Shown here: positions 28,497-39,700 of the stretch, piece after piece
How the letters are laid out: the number at the start of each line of letters is the position of its first letter
Numbering within the stretch: the first letter of the stretch is position 1
Assembly: GCA_036320915.1 (NCBI GenBank)
Contig: JAXBDG010000018.1
Location: 806,001-870,000 of the forward strand
Direction of reading: 5' to 3'
Length of the DNA stretch: 64,000 bases
DNA from: Linnemannia elongata
Lineage: Eukaryota; Mortierellomycota; Mortierellomycetes; Mortierellales; Mortierellaceae
Notes under the pieces: model-generated
The model's database searches: none
What the model was told of the DNA's origin: nothing
The model's input: only the letters and a program-made list of their open reading frames with translations
Translations under genes and position numbers: made by a program

Positions 28497-30527
28497 TTCC
28501 TGTGAAACAATGCTCTCCTTGTCCTTCTCATCTCCCTCTCCTCTGCAATTCTGGTGATAATCATTCCTGCTGCAAGACCCCAGACAAGGTCAAGTCCGTG
28601 GTGATCAATGGGTTGCCCAAAACAATATCCAACCAGGCGCATTTGGTATAGCTGCGATCCTCCACGGTTCCAGACTATTGATTTCAGACACCAAAAAGAA
28701 AGAAGCAATTGTTAGGTTTCAATCTTTGTAACTTGAGTGTGCATTTCTTTTCTACCAAGGTCGTCTAAACTTTCACCACCCTTGAGTACTCATTTGAGGC
28801 GCAATATTTTTCACACACATGTCCTACAATCAGGTCCTTCCGTACACAGAAGCATCATCGCCTTGTAGCGAACTTGCACCACATCGTGGTATGACTGCAA
28901 TATGTCATCCCCAAGAATAAAATGAGTTTTTAGTCGCGGGGTCAACGTGGCAATCAAAATTGAAAGATGTCGTCGGAGCCAGGGGAGGAATAGAAGAGGG
29001 TGGTTGGTCTTTATGCATGGTGCGAACTGCCTGCGGGTTTATCGGAGATGCTGGGAGTTGAAGCAATGTTGTTGATGATTACAGGAATGAAAAGAAAGAG
29101 AAGTTGTGTTGATGGTAAGGAAGGGGATGATGAGGCGGCAGAGGGGGAGCGTGTGGGTGTGAAGAATGGATTAGGAGGAAAGAAGTGGCAAGCAAGTTGT
29201 CATGTGTGTGAGAAAATGTCCCTTTTGCCATTGACATGTCAGTGCCACATGATTGGCTGATTGGCTGCAAAATGACTGTTCCTGCCTCGATCAGAATCAG
29301 ACCCTTCTTGTCATGGTCACATGCGTTCTTAACATGTTGCTTGTCCCCATTATGGTTCCTCACACAACCACACGGAAGAAGACGAGGTTGTGAAGGTGGT
29401 ATCTTTAAAAAAAAGGCGAAGGCATTCGTTTGCTCTGGTTATTTTCACTGAGAACGACCAAGATGTTATGAGGAACCATATCCACAAAAACAAAAAAGCA
29501 CAAAACAGATCGGCCAGACGAGCCAAGTTAAAAGTTGTCTTACGAAAACAGAAGAAAGAGAGAGATACTCAACATTCTAATATTCTCTTTATTTTTTAAG
29601 AACAGCAATACACACTTCACCGTCCACACCTCGCTATCTCTCCCTTCTCCTTCAACTGAACAATGACCCTAACAGCCTTCAGACAACTCGTCCATGCAGT
29701 CCCTCGTGCCATTGCAGGGTCTAGTACATAGTGGTTGTACGGAGAAACCTCGTGAGCCAAGAAACGAAAACGAACCCGACACACCACTTTTATAGCTTCT
29801 CCCCGACCGCATGTCCTTTGAACCAATCCAAAGAAACCTTCATTCAAATTGCCAACATCTGCGGTTCGCTGGCTTCTCGCTGGTAACTTCAAAAACAAGT
29901 TCACAATCGTCCATGTAAATACAATGGTGGGGGGTTTTCTTGTTTGTATGTTTCTGACATAAAGCATTTATTGAACTTAGACCCTCTATACCTTAACTCT
30001 CCAGAGTACTGACACAATTAGTCCACATTGCCACTCTCTATTCCTCCTTATCCTACACGCCCTCCAGACAATATACACTGCACAAGAGTGTATTCATGGC
30101 GATGCTGGTGTTGGCCATGCTTGTGATCGGCTAAGAAACTTGGGGAAAAAAAGATAGCGGCAGTTATGCTGGTAGTGAGTGCCTGGATCCGTGCGACGGT
30201 CCAGCAGTACAGACAAAGGGTTCACGTCCGGAGGATTTGGTCCGTTACACCTATTAACAGGAGAGGAACTAAATTACTAAAACTTTGCTTCGGCCAATTG
30301 GGGAACGTGATCCCTCTCGTACCCGCCTCAACCCAATGACAAAAACAAAAATCTAAGGGGAGCAAGTGGGGCCGACCAGCAAACTCTTTGTTTATAAATG
30401 CACGCTGCTGTTGTTGCTTAACATTTCTTCGCTTCATAAATGAATCTATACATTAGAACAGACTCTGCAGTCTCCTTCTTGTACGGTATTAACTATATCA
30501 GGAATGTCTATTTCATATTCTCTGCTC
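28497..30527. other. About 2 kb with one weak ORF
   Basis: Apart from the weak ORF at 29617-29967, only short overlapping frames with non-ATG starts are present. No repeats or RNA genes are recognised. Confidence 0.45.
29617..29967 (-). CDS. Hypothetical protein, weakly supported
   Basis: 116 aa from ATG 29967-29965 with a hydrophobic segment (IVFTWTIVNLFLKL) near residue 16-30 and a basic remainder. No family, TATA box or intron is visible. It is listed because it starts with ATG and has a mixed amino-acid composition; it may be chance. Confidence 0.22.
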   Translation of the reverse strand: MLYVRNIQTRKPPTIVFTWTIVNLFLKLPARSQRTADVGNLNEGFFGLVQRTCGRGEAIKVVCRVRFRFLAHEVSPYNHYVLDPAMARGTAWTSCLKAVRVIVQLKEKGEIARCGR

Positions 30528-32159
30528 TCACTGAGCCTGGTCCTGGATTTGCTGAATAAGCGCCTGTGCCTCCTCATTCCCCTGCTCAGCAGCCAAATGA
30601 AACCACTTCTTTGCAGTCGCAACATTACGTCCAACACCCTTGCCAAGCAAATATGCGTTACCCAACTCAACCTGCGCCACGGCATCACCTTGTTCAGCAG
30701 ATTTGCGGAACCATTCGACAGCCTTGATATCGTTCTGGGAAGTACCTAGACCGGCTTTGTAGGCAAATCCAAGATCGAGTTGCGCCGGTCTGTAACCTTG
30801 TTGGGCAGACTTGAGGACCCAGTCGAATGTGATTGAAAAGTCGCGAGGGACACCCCCCCGGCCAAAGGCATAAAAGGATCCTATGCTGTGTTGAGCCGCG
30901 GCATCTCCTTTTTGAGCGGCTTTGAGGAACCATTCCAGGGCCTTTTCGTAGACTTGAGGGACGCCTTTGCCGTGCATGTACATGTTGCCGACCTCTCTCT
31001 GAGAAAAGACGGTGCCCTGTTCGGCCGACTTGAGGAACCACTCAAATGCCGTTTTGTCGTCTATTGGAACACCGCGGCCTTGGCTATACATAATGCCGAG
31101 ATAGTACTGAGAGACTGGATGACCTAGATGAGCACTCTTGAGGAACCAGGACCGTGCCTGCTCATAGTCTTGAGGAGTGCCCTGACCGGCAAAGTACATG
31201 GCACCAATCTCCTTGTAAATAGGTGTAAGGCCCTTCTGCGCCGCTTTGAGCATGTACTCAAATGCTTTGGTGAGGTCTTTGGGTACGCCGACACCGTTGA
31301 GGAAGGTGAAGGCCTTGGCGCAAAGAGCCCAATTATTTTCGTCTCCATGCTTGCTGGTGCGTTGGAACCACATCGATGCGACTGACTCGTCTTTGGAGAC
31401 TCCTTGACCTAACTCATACATCCGGGCGATCTTGAACTCTGCCATCGCAGACCCTTGTCCTGATTCTTCTGCCTTGAGGTACCATTTCATTGCCTCAGAA
31501 TAATCCTCTGCAAAACCACCTACACCATGCGCATAAATGTCTCCGATACAAACTTGAGCGAGAATATGGCCCTTGGACTCAGCCTTGAGGTACCAGTGCA
31601 TTGCTAGCGAGATATCCTGAGGGACCCCAAAGCCATATTCGTACATCTTGGCGACGTTGTATTGTCCTTGCGGATCGTCCTCATTGGCCGCCCTGCGGTA
31701 CCATCTCATTGCGGTGGAAAAGTCGGATTTCGTGCCTCCTTCGCCATTACTAAGGAGATCTCCAATCCTATTGTATACAGCAGGGTACGATCCTTTGTTG
31801 GTAATATTAAGCGACTCAATGACTAGACCGAACATGAGACCGTCGACATAAGCATCACGTAGGGTATCATCCATGTCCGTAGGATGGAAGGTAAGCCTGT
31901 TGTTGATAACAGCCATGGCATCCTGGAGATGTTGAAGTGTTGGTAATCTGGGAGTGATGCTTGTTGTCGACGAGATCTCTAGTGCTCTAATGATTTTGTC
32001 ATCCGGTTGGCCACAGTGCGTTGCGCCAGGAAGAGCTGTTGTCACAGAAAGTGCTTGCTGTGTCGTTGAAACTGGTTCCGTATATGTCAATGGGTTGTCA
32101 ACAACAGCAGCAGCATCCAAGACAGCGTTGTGAACTACCGCAATCTTACGCGGCTCCAT
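30528..32159 (-). CDS. Sel1-repeat protein (intact)
   Basis: 543 aa from ATG 32159-32157 in a single exon, no signal peptide. Residues 1-120 have no repeat. Eleven Sel1 repeats of ~36 aa follow, with the consensus A-x-(L/I)G-x-x-Y-x-x-G-x-GVPQD-x-x-x-A-x-x-W-x-x-K-A-A-x-x-G, for example GVPQDISLAMHWYLKAESKG and GKGVPQVYEKALEWFLKAAQ. It ends in a short helix, QALIQQIQDQAQ. Sel1 arrays form superhelical scaffolds for protein-protein contacts. In fungi they occur in signalling and ER quality control, but the partner cannot be told here. It is the only intact member of four Sel1 loci on this strand between 26 and 34.6 kb. Confidence 0.88.
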   Translation of the reverse strand: MEPRKIAVVHNAVLDAAAVVDNPLTYTEPVSTTQQALSVTTALPGATHCGQPDDKIIRALEISSTTSITPRLPTLQHLQDAMAVINNRLTFHPTDMDDTLRDAYVDGLMFGLVIESLNITNKGSYPAVYNRIGDLLSNGEGGTKSDFSTAMRWYRRAANEDDPQGQYNVAKMYEYGFGVPQDISLAMHWYLKAESKGHILAQVCIGDIYAHGVGGFAEDYSEAMKWYLKAEESGQGSAMAEFKIARMYELGQGVSKDESVASMWFQRTSKHGDENNWALCAKAFTFLNGVGVPKDLTKAFEYMLKAAQKGLTPIYKEIGAMYFAGQGTPQDYEQARSWFLKSAHLGHPVSQYYLGIMYSQGRGVPIDDKTAFEWFLKSAEQGTVFSQREVGNMYMHGKGVPQVYEKALEWFLKAAQKGDAAAQHSIGSFYAFGRGGVPRDFSITFDWVLKSAQQGYRPAQLDLGFAYKAGLGTSQNDIKAVEWFRKSAEQGDAVAQVELGNAYLLGKGVGRNVATAKKWFHLAAEQGNEEAQALIQQIQDQAQ

Positions 32160-33034
32160 TCTAGTTTTTATTTAACCAATGAAAAAAAATTGTTGTAACA
32201 AGGTAAGTAAGGATTGAGAAATGGACACTTGTTATCGAAAAGCAAAAACAGACAGCGTGCATCCAACTTGAAAGAAAAAAAAAGACGTCGTACGGCTGGA
32301 TATCGGATCCTTTCAAATGGGAAAACACTTTGGATCTGGAATGGATGGGGCGGATAGCTTGGAAGTGAGGGCGGATAGCTTGGAGGTGAGGGCGGACGTT
32401 CTGCATGAAAGAAATCATGTTTTTGTATCTGTCGAAGAAAAGGGTTGAGGTTGTTGGTGTTGGTGTCAGAAGAAATAAGGTATGAGGATGGGAGCTGAAG
32501 ACCCAAAAAAAAAAGGTGGACGACATTTTTATAAGAGAAGCAACAGTGGGCTGGGTGTGGTAATGTCGTGCTTGAGAGAATGCACACTTGGTGCCCATAC
32601 ACCAGAAAGGAAATAAAGCACGCCGAGTCATAAACAAACATACAAACAGACAACAAGGGCCTAGAATGAAGTCAACGCTGAGTTGAGGCAGTAGTGATGG
32701 TTGTGGAATGGGGATCATAGGCGAAAGTGTGTGAAAATGGGAAAAGGAGAGAGGCAGAAATAAAAGGGGTGTGGCGCAACGATTGCATGCCACAATGTCA
32801 TCATTTGTTGTTTAGCCGGGTTCGACAAAAGTGGACAAAATGAGCGGCGTGTGGGCTCTGCGGTGAGAAAAAAGTACCTTTCTTGTGCTTCCCCAAACTG
32901 GAAAAAAAAAGAGCGCTTCTGGACTTCCAAGTTGCTGCCATTCACACTCGCAAACAGCATTGACATGACCCCCCATCGCTATGAGCGGACAGTTCTAGAA
33001 ACAAAAATATTTATTTACACTGCCTATTTCTTTT
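32160..33034. other. Promoter-side region between two Sel1 loci
   Basis: A long minus-strand frame here (32161-32793) is T/F/H-rich, ends at the Sel1 start and has no domain. It reads as 5' flank with an A-rich plus strand rather than a gene. Confidence 0.5.
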
Positions 33035-34560
33035 TCAATGCTGTGGCTCGCCATTATTCTGGATGTGTTGTAAATAGGTACGTGCCTCCGCATGTCCCTG
33101 TTCAGCAACCAAAGAATACCACCCCTTCGCACTCGTAACATCCTTGCCAACCCCCTTGCCAACCCCCTTGCCAATAAAATAAGCATTTCCCAAACCAAAC
33201 TGCGCCTGTACATCCCCTTGCTCAGCCGCCCTGCGGAGCCACTCAACAGTCTTGATATAGTTCTGGAATTTCCCTTGTCCGGTACTGAACATTTGTCCCA
33301 CGGAACTCTGTGCACGTGCATCGCCTCGTTCCGCGGCTTTGAGGAACCATTCGAACGCGACATAAAAGGTTTGACCAACGCCATAGCCGTTGAAGAACAT
33401 GGTGCCTAGGTCATACTGAGCAGAGGGATGACCTTGGTTGACGGACTTGAGGAGATTCTCCATGGCTTTTGTGAAGTCTTGAGGGAGGCCTCGAGCGAAA
33501 AGGTACATGTTTCCAATGTCGCCCTGAGCAAGTCCATGGTCCTGTTCGGCAGCCTTAGAGAACCACTCGAATGCGACTTGGTAACCTCGAGGAATCCCGT
33601 AGCCCTCATGGTACATGAACCCGAGTTCGCGTTGGGCGTTGGGTCGGCCTTTGATCGCGGCCTTGGTGAGCCAGATGCGACCTTGGTCCAGATCTTGAGG
33701 AACACCCATACCGTTGTTGTACATCAGACCGACATCTGTCATTGCTTGAGTGCATTGCCGTTGAGCCGCCTTTAAGCACCAATGGAAGGCGATAGCTCGA
33801 TCTTGAGGGACGCCTTGGCATTTGTAATACATCAAGCCGACCTGTAGTTGAGCATCTGAACGTCCTTGGTGGCCAGCCTTGAGCGGCCACTCCATGGCCT
33901 TCGTAAAGTCCTGGGGAACACCAATGCCAGTAAAGTACAGAAAGCCAACCTCGATTGGTGCAGAGACAAGTCCTTGTTGAGCTGCCTTGAGGAACCACTC
34001 GTGTGCCATTGCTGGATCCTGGGGCACGCCAAGTCCGCGGAAACAAAGATACCCCTTGGAACAGGAGGCCCAGCCTTCGTTCTCCCCATGCTTGATCGCC
34101 CTGTTGAGCCATTCCAATGCGGCCGATTAATCCTTGGGGACTCTTTGACCCTCTTCGAACATCCCAACAATAATGAACTCGGCCCCAGGGAATTCTTGGC
34201 TATATGCCTTGAAGTGCCATTCTAATGCCCTGGAATTAACCTCCAGAACAACTTGCGTGAATATCGGCGGATATTGGTCTGAGCCGGAGCATACCTCTTG
34301 GCGAAGGCCTTCAAATACCATTTCATTGCTGTCGAGTAGCCACCAGGAACACCATAGCCGTAGTCGTAGATCTGTCCAACGTGATAAAGCCCTGCTGCGT
34401 CATCCTAACCAGCCGCCTTGCGACACCAATCCATCGCCATTGAACGGTCTTGTGGTTCCCTATGACCCAGACGGTATAAGTCTCCGACCTTATTCTGCGC
34501 AGAGGCGTCACCGGCATTGGCGGCCCTAAGGTACCAAGTTTGATCCTTGTCTCTTTACAT
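33035..34560 (-). pseudogene. Sel1-repeat protein gene, multiply broken
   Basis: The 3' part (34117 to 33035) is a 360-codon open run of ~9 Sel1 repeats (GVPQDPAMAHEWFLKAAQQG, GVPQDFTKAMEWPLKAGHQG) ending like the intact paralogue (YSLVAEQGHAEARTYLQ). Immediately upstream is an in-frame TAA (~34126-34128). Further upstream, Sel1 blocks lie in different frames with more stops (YGYGVPGGYSTAMKWYLKAF; PQDRSMAMDWCRKAA). The open 360-codon part has no ATG at its start. It is a recent paralogue of the 30528 gene, decaying from the 5' side. Confidence 0.8.
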
Positions 34561-34713
34561 TGGACTCACAAGCCGTATCTGCGTCTACTAGTCCAACCAT
34601 TAGAACTGATTGAGGAACTTACAGTATTCCTATAACTCTGCTTCGACCTCCCTCCTGCGAAACAAAGTGAACAGTATCGATAATGTGCCTTTGAATTCTA
34701 ATAAAGCGAGGAT

Positions 34714-34781
34714 TGAAAGAGCCGACATTGAAGGATCAAAAAGCAACGTCGCTATGAACGCTTGACTGCCACAAGCCAGTT
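34714..34781. repeat. Dispersed repeat, copy 2
   Basis: Near-identical to 9911-9978. It flanks the minisatellite on its left; a partial copy (35285-35318) flanks it on the right. Confidence 0.7.
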
Positions 34782-34894
34782 GTCGCTCCTAGCATTAGTG
34801 CGTTTCTGAGATTGATCGTTAAGTGTCGCGTACCAGACAGTTCCTAGGTTCTTAGTACATGATACGATCGCGTGATACTGTTGGCATCCCATGA

Positions 34895-35262
34895 ACTTTT
34901 TCCTGCATATGCTTGATTTTCCAAATGCCTTGATCTTTTCCAATATCCCTTGATTATTCCAGTCTCTCTTGTTGCTGTTGTCTTTGGTATTGTCCCTTGA
35001 TGTTGTGCCTTGTTGGTACCCCTAGATTTTATGCCTTGACGTTGTCCCATGATTTATATGCTTTGATGTGCTGTCCCTTGGTGTTATCCCTTGGTGTTAT
35101 CCCTTGGTGTTATCCCTTGGTGTTATCCCTTGGTGCTGCCCCTTGATTTTTTGCCTTGACGTTGTTCCTTGATGTTGTCCTTCGGTGTTGGTGTTGTCCA
35201 TTGGTGTTTTGCTTGATATTGTCCCTTGATGGTGTCCCTTGATGTTGTCCCTTGGAGTTGAG
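34895..35262. repeat. Degenerate 15-bp minisatellite
   Basis: Units of the type TTGTCCCTTGATGTT drift along the array. A near-perfect core, GTTATCCCTTGGTGT, is repeated at about 35066-35130. The 15-bp period keeps frames open, which explains chance ORFs here. It lies just upstream of a secreted-protein promoter. Confidence 0.85.
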
Positions 35263-35284
35263 CTCTATTGGTATCGAAGTATAA

Positions 35285-35318
35285 ATAGCGTCGCAATGAA
35301 CGCTTGGCAGCCTCAGCT
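35285..35318. repeat. Dispersed repeat, partial copy 3
   Basis: Matches the CGTCGC-ATGAACGCTTGG-CTGCC core of the copies at 9.9 and 34.7 kb. Confidence 0.6.
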
Positions 35319-35344
35319 GTTTTTGTATACAAGCGTTCACAAAG

Positions 35345-35352
35345 TATATAAA
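35345..35352 (+). promoter_or_regulatory. TATA box
   Basis: TATATAAA, 96 bp before the ATG at 35441. Confidence 0.6.
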
Positions 35353-35440
35353 GCCTGAGAACGATCCTGGACATCCTATTCTCACTTTCGTTCACATAAT
35401 CTCAATCCTCATACCTATTACCCAAAGTATCTTACCCAAC

Positions 35441-35806
35441 ATGCGTGCCTTCTCACTCACCTTCTTTGGTATCTTCACCATCGCAGTTCTTGTCTTTGCA
35501 ACCTTCGTGGAGGCAGGCCCGATCGCAAACCCAGTCGAAGTCCACAAGCGTAGCCCCACCCCCTATCCTCAAAACGAGGATGGCGTGGTCGACCATGCAG
35601 ATGGTGAACGGCAACAGATAACTCTTCATGACGTGAATCAAGATCAGAGGGATACAAATGGATTTGTTGATATGCTTAGGGAGGAAGTTTTGCACGCTTT
35701 GGCAGGGACACCCGATTTCAGCTCAGCTGCTCTTGGTCCTGCTGGTGAGACGCAACCAGGATGGGCTGTAATGGGGGAACAGGGCGCAGGAAAAATAATG
35801 GACTGA
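35441..35806 (+). CDS. Small secreted protein with a Kex2-type site
   Basis: 121 aa from ATG 35441. Residues 1-25 form a signal peptide (MRAFSLTFFGIFTIAVLVFA, then TFVEAG). A dibasic HKRSP at ~35-39 is a likely Kex2 cleavage site, so a short propeptide would be removed. The mature part is polar and acidic with no cysteines and a helix LREEVLHALAG. No known family is recognised. It could be an effector-like or peptide-precursor protein. The nearby minisatellite could affect expression but nothing shows that. Confidence 0.65.
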   Translation: MRAFSLTFFGIFTIAVLVFATFVEAGPIANPVEVHKRSPTPYPQNEDGVVDHADGERQQITLHDVNQDQRDTNGFVDMLREEVLHALAGTPDFSSAALGPAGETQPGWAVMGEQGAGKIMD

Positions 35807-36118
35807 AAGTTCTGAGGCTTTCCCCAACTGTTGCTGTGACTTACTATATTACTGCTTCGCCTCTATAGCTACTCTACCTCCTTGCTCCGCCTCTAGCTCT
35901 TAAATATTCGGTTCTTTACCACCTTGCCTTCTTGCTCCCTGCCTCGCTCTCCTTCGGTTCTTTACCTAGTAACTCGATAATAAACCCCTCAATACCTTCC
36001 CTGCCGAAGTCCCCACTCTTGTTCCCTTGTTTCCTGACCAGTTTGGTCTTTCCCCTTATGCTGCCCCTTACTAATTCGTGACAGACACGTCCACTTACAC
36101 TATAGACAAACACCAACA
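35807..36118. other. 3' flank of the secreted-protein gene, no gene seen
   Basis: CT-rich, with CCTTGCT-type imperfect repeats; no supported ORF. Confidence 0.5.
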
Positions 36119-36452
36119 ACTAGTCTCGCGGCCATTCCCTCCCTCCTGGGTTGGAAGACAATTCCTTCGCGCAGTGAGGGTCTGGTCAAAATTTCGAGTC
36201 ATTGGAGGAGCGGTTCGTAAAACCAAAAAGGAAGGTTGTTAAGGGTTTTATGTGGACAAGGCGCAGGGCTCTGACCTTGTCGGGGAGACGACAAAAATGT
36301 TGCAATTTCGAGCCAGAGGCGGTCACAATGTGGCTTAGACACGGTCGGGAAGGAGGCCAGGAAGGAGGTCAGGAAGGCTGTCAGGAAAGAGGTCAGGAAG
36401 GAGGTCAAACACGGTCAGAGAGGCGGTCAAAGGCGGTCAAAATCAAACCTTA
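36119..36452 (+). repeat. Left terminal inverted repeat of the hAT-like element
   Basis: About 334 bp. Its outer half (to 36277) mirrors 54316-54525; its inner half (from 36278, TGTCGGGGAGACGAC) mirrors 41591-41760. The inner half contains tandem GGAAGGAGGTCA-type units (36346-36410), possible transposase binding sites. Confidence 0.85.
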
Positions 36453-36773
36453 TTAATTCCAAATAAAAGGTTTAGCAATTACTCCCAGTAAACGAAATAG
36501 GGCGCATGGTCGCATTGGTTTTTACATTGACTCGAAAGTTCTTCCTCTTTTCTTTCTTCTTTTCTCTCTTATTTTCGATCTCTTCCTCCCCTCCCAGTTA
36601 CTCACTTACTCCTTCACTTCTCCCATTCTCTCTCTCATTCTCTCCTCTTCTCTCTTCCTCCTTCACTTTCACTCACACACGTATCATCTCTCTCTCCTCT
36701 CTCTGTCTCTTTCTTGCACCCATTACCCATAATCTCATACTCCACACACAACCATCTCTTCAATTGACCAAAT

Positions 36774-39700
36774 ATGAGTGATGGTTATTTCGACATCGAT
36801 TATGGTGCCCAAGAAGACTTTAACGAGTGCAACAACGACCAGCTATATGATGAAGAGGCTGAAAATGCCTATGGTCAATCTCAGGACCACAACGAAGGCG
36901 AGATGGATACCTATCTTGCTGTACAGGACGGCGAGCAAGCCGCGATCAATGGTTTTCCCCGCAGAGAAAAACGCTCCCATGTTCAAATTGGGCATTCCAA
37001 TTCAGTAAGAACCTTGTATCTTGCGCGTTTTGAAAAGTTTTTTCACCATTGCCTCCCTTTATAAAAGGATGCGGATGCAGATTTTTCCGATGCAGTAGTC
37101 TTTTCGTGATTCCTATTGGACGAAATAGAGCAACGAGTGCTTTTTGCGTCGGTTCTGGAAATCGTTTTTTTTTTTTTTTTTTTTGTTTTCCAGACAGGTG
37201 CAACTGGCATCTGCATCGAACTTTTTAAAAGGAGGGAGGCTATTGTTCAGTAAGGCGACTGCAGTTGCCTTGCTAGTAATTGCCCATTGATATGCATATC
37301 CATGCTAATATCTCCTCTGTTTGTCTGTTTGTTTGTCTGTCTGTTTGTTTGCTTGTGTACCTTTTTCCTTCTCTTTCTTCTTTCTTCTTTCATTCCTTCT
37401 TCCTTTCCTTCTTTGCTTATTTCTTTCATCTTATCTATCGAACATTGAAGAATACGGCCACTAGCAGCAGTCACAACAATGCGATCAGTTACTCAGCAGA
37501 TGAAACCGAGGTCTTTCAACGAGATGGATCCCCTGTAAGTCTGTAATGCCAATGATACTTTCGACTGCGTCCTGTGTTAAAAACCATTCATATTAATTGC
37601 TGCTCTTGCCGTTTTCTATAGTCTGAAGGAGTTATCCGTCGACGTGGACAGCAACAGCAACAAGGGTCGAACTTAGGAACCCTTGAGTCATGCAGCAGCA
37701 TCCTCCTACTCCCCTTCAGCAGCACCGGTTACACCTGCTGCAGCGCCAACAGCAAGCGCGGCAACAGCGGTCGCCGCTGCAAGACCAATCGTTTCTGCCT
37801 CATCAGGAGCAAAATTATAGCCTATCTTTGCAGCGCCAGCAGATGGTGCAACATACTCAGTGAAATCAACAATCACCTCGGCCTCGACACTTGCAGCGAC
37901 AACAACGAGGGTCATATTCCGGTCAATTGCTGCAACAACCTCACTTGTACCCTCATGTTAGGCCCCTTCTCCACCCTCATATGCGACCTCCTCCAGCCAC
38001 CCCCAAGGGATCTGTTCAGCAGCACCAACATTTTCCTTCGCGTCATCTTCAATCCCCTATACGAGCTCCTCGTACAACAGGAATGTCGCCGCAGTCGCCA
38101 AATCTGCACCAGCTCCAATCACCTTCTGGAATCAGCTCATGGTCATTGGGGCAACCAGATGCCTATCAACAGTATAGTGAGACCATTAACTCATATGATG
38201 ACTTGGATGATCCAAGCTATACCTCATCTCCTTTCGTGTCCGTTCCAATGGACATGAGGAGAGAGAGGCGGCCTAACGCTATGAGCCAACTTACTCGTGC
38301 ATCGTCTTTGTCATTGAGAGGCAATCTCGCGTATCGGAACCCACCGTCCTTGCAGCGATCGTCCTCAGCATCAACAGCCGCCTCTTATGACACAGAAATA
38401 CTCTCAAACCGATCCTTCTCAATGTTCGAGTCCTCATCAGAGCAGCCCGAAGAGCAGCCCTTATCTTCTATGATGCCCAGAGCTCGTACAGATGGAGAGG
38501 TAGCACCTCCTACACCCAGGAAAAAGAAGGCTCTCGAAGCCGCCGGACGCCGATCGCCTTCAGGAGATGCAGAACATACATGGCGGAACGTCGAAATGGT
38601 GCCAGTTTTATTCCGAGCTTCCCCTCGGTACTCTTCCCACGCCTCAGGAACTACTGGATTGTCCTCCGCCTGCTTACTTCGATATTTTGGCCAAAATCCC
38701 TATGGCCAAGTCTCCCCGTGCTGACAGCATCGTTGGGCACTTCTACAAGTCTATCGGCAACGGCAATATCCATTGCCAGGCCAAGGGACCCAATGGAGTG
38801 ACTTGCAATCAAGTATACCGCAACAAAGCCAACCCAAGGACCAAGGGAGATCATCTCGACAAGGCTCATCCTGGAATGCGAGAAGCTGTCGCCATTTTTC
38901 GCAAGATTCAGGCGTATGTTCAGAACATCCCACTGAAATCCACCAAAACCGACGATAATGAGGACGTCGATGAAGGACAGCATTGCAAACAAGGCGTGTT
39001 TGAGGACTTTCTCCTTCGACTCGTATGCGAGAAGGGTGTGGCTATGAATGTCATACAGGATCCAGTATTTCTCGACATAATCAAATACGTCAACCCCAGC
39101 ATGAACATCCCTTGCGAAAACTCATTATGGAATCGACTTAACGACGACACAATTAACGAAAAAATGAGGCTCAAGGCGCTTCTTCATCAACATGCAACAA
39201 AAGGTTCCATTACCGCAGATACATGGACCAGCATAGACAAGAGAAAAATTCTGGGAGTGACGTTCCACTATCTGACACCACAAATGACCATGTCGAGGAT
39301 GGTACTTGGGATGGAGGAGATCCATGAGGCGAAACAAACATGGGATGTCCTTTTGAAATACCTCAGTAAGTGCCACAGCGTTTCATGATTTGGCAAGCAC
39401 CTTTTTCGTTTGTAAGTAATCCATTTTGTTTGACACCTTTTTCTTTGTCAAAAACAGACAAGGTACTTGATTTTTGGAACCTCGGGGACAAGGTGGTTGC
39501 CGCAACAACGGATCAAGGATCCAACATCAAGAAGTGCATGTCCGTCTTCAAGGAGGGTGGAACTACGTGGATGCCTTGCGCTTCACATTGCATCCAGTTG
39601 CGCATTAATAGGTATGAAAACCAACTTTTGGTGGCATAGAGAGGGAACAGCTGCGTTAAAAAAAGAATTGAATGGGTGGCCCAAGGCTGTAATTATTGAT

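Noticed and set aside
32161..32793. 210-codon minus-strand ORF upstream of the intact Sel1 gene
   Set aside because: Phe/His/Ser-rich composition with no domain; it ends exactly before the Sel1 start and fits 5' flank better.
36160..36180. Target-site duplication of the hAT element next to CAGTGAGGG
   Set aside because: The flanks CCTTCGCG and CGCGAAGG are inverted, not direct, repeats, so they belong to the inverted repeat and not to a duplication.
36350..36420. CRISPR-like spaced repeats
   Set aside because: The GGAAGGAGGTCA units are contiguous and degenerate, without unique spacers, and lie inside a transposon inverted repeat of a eukaryotic genome.
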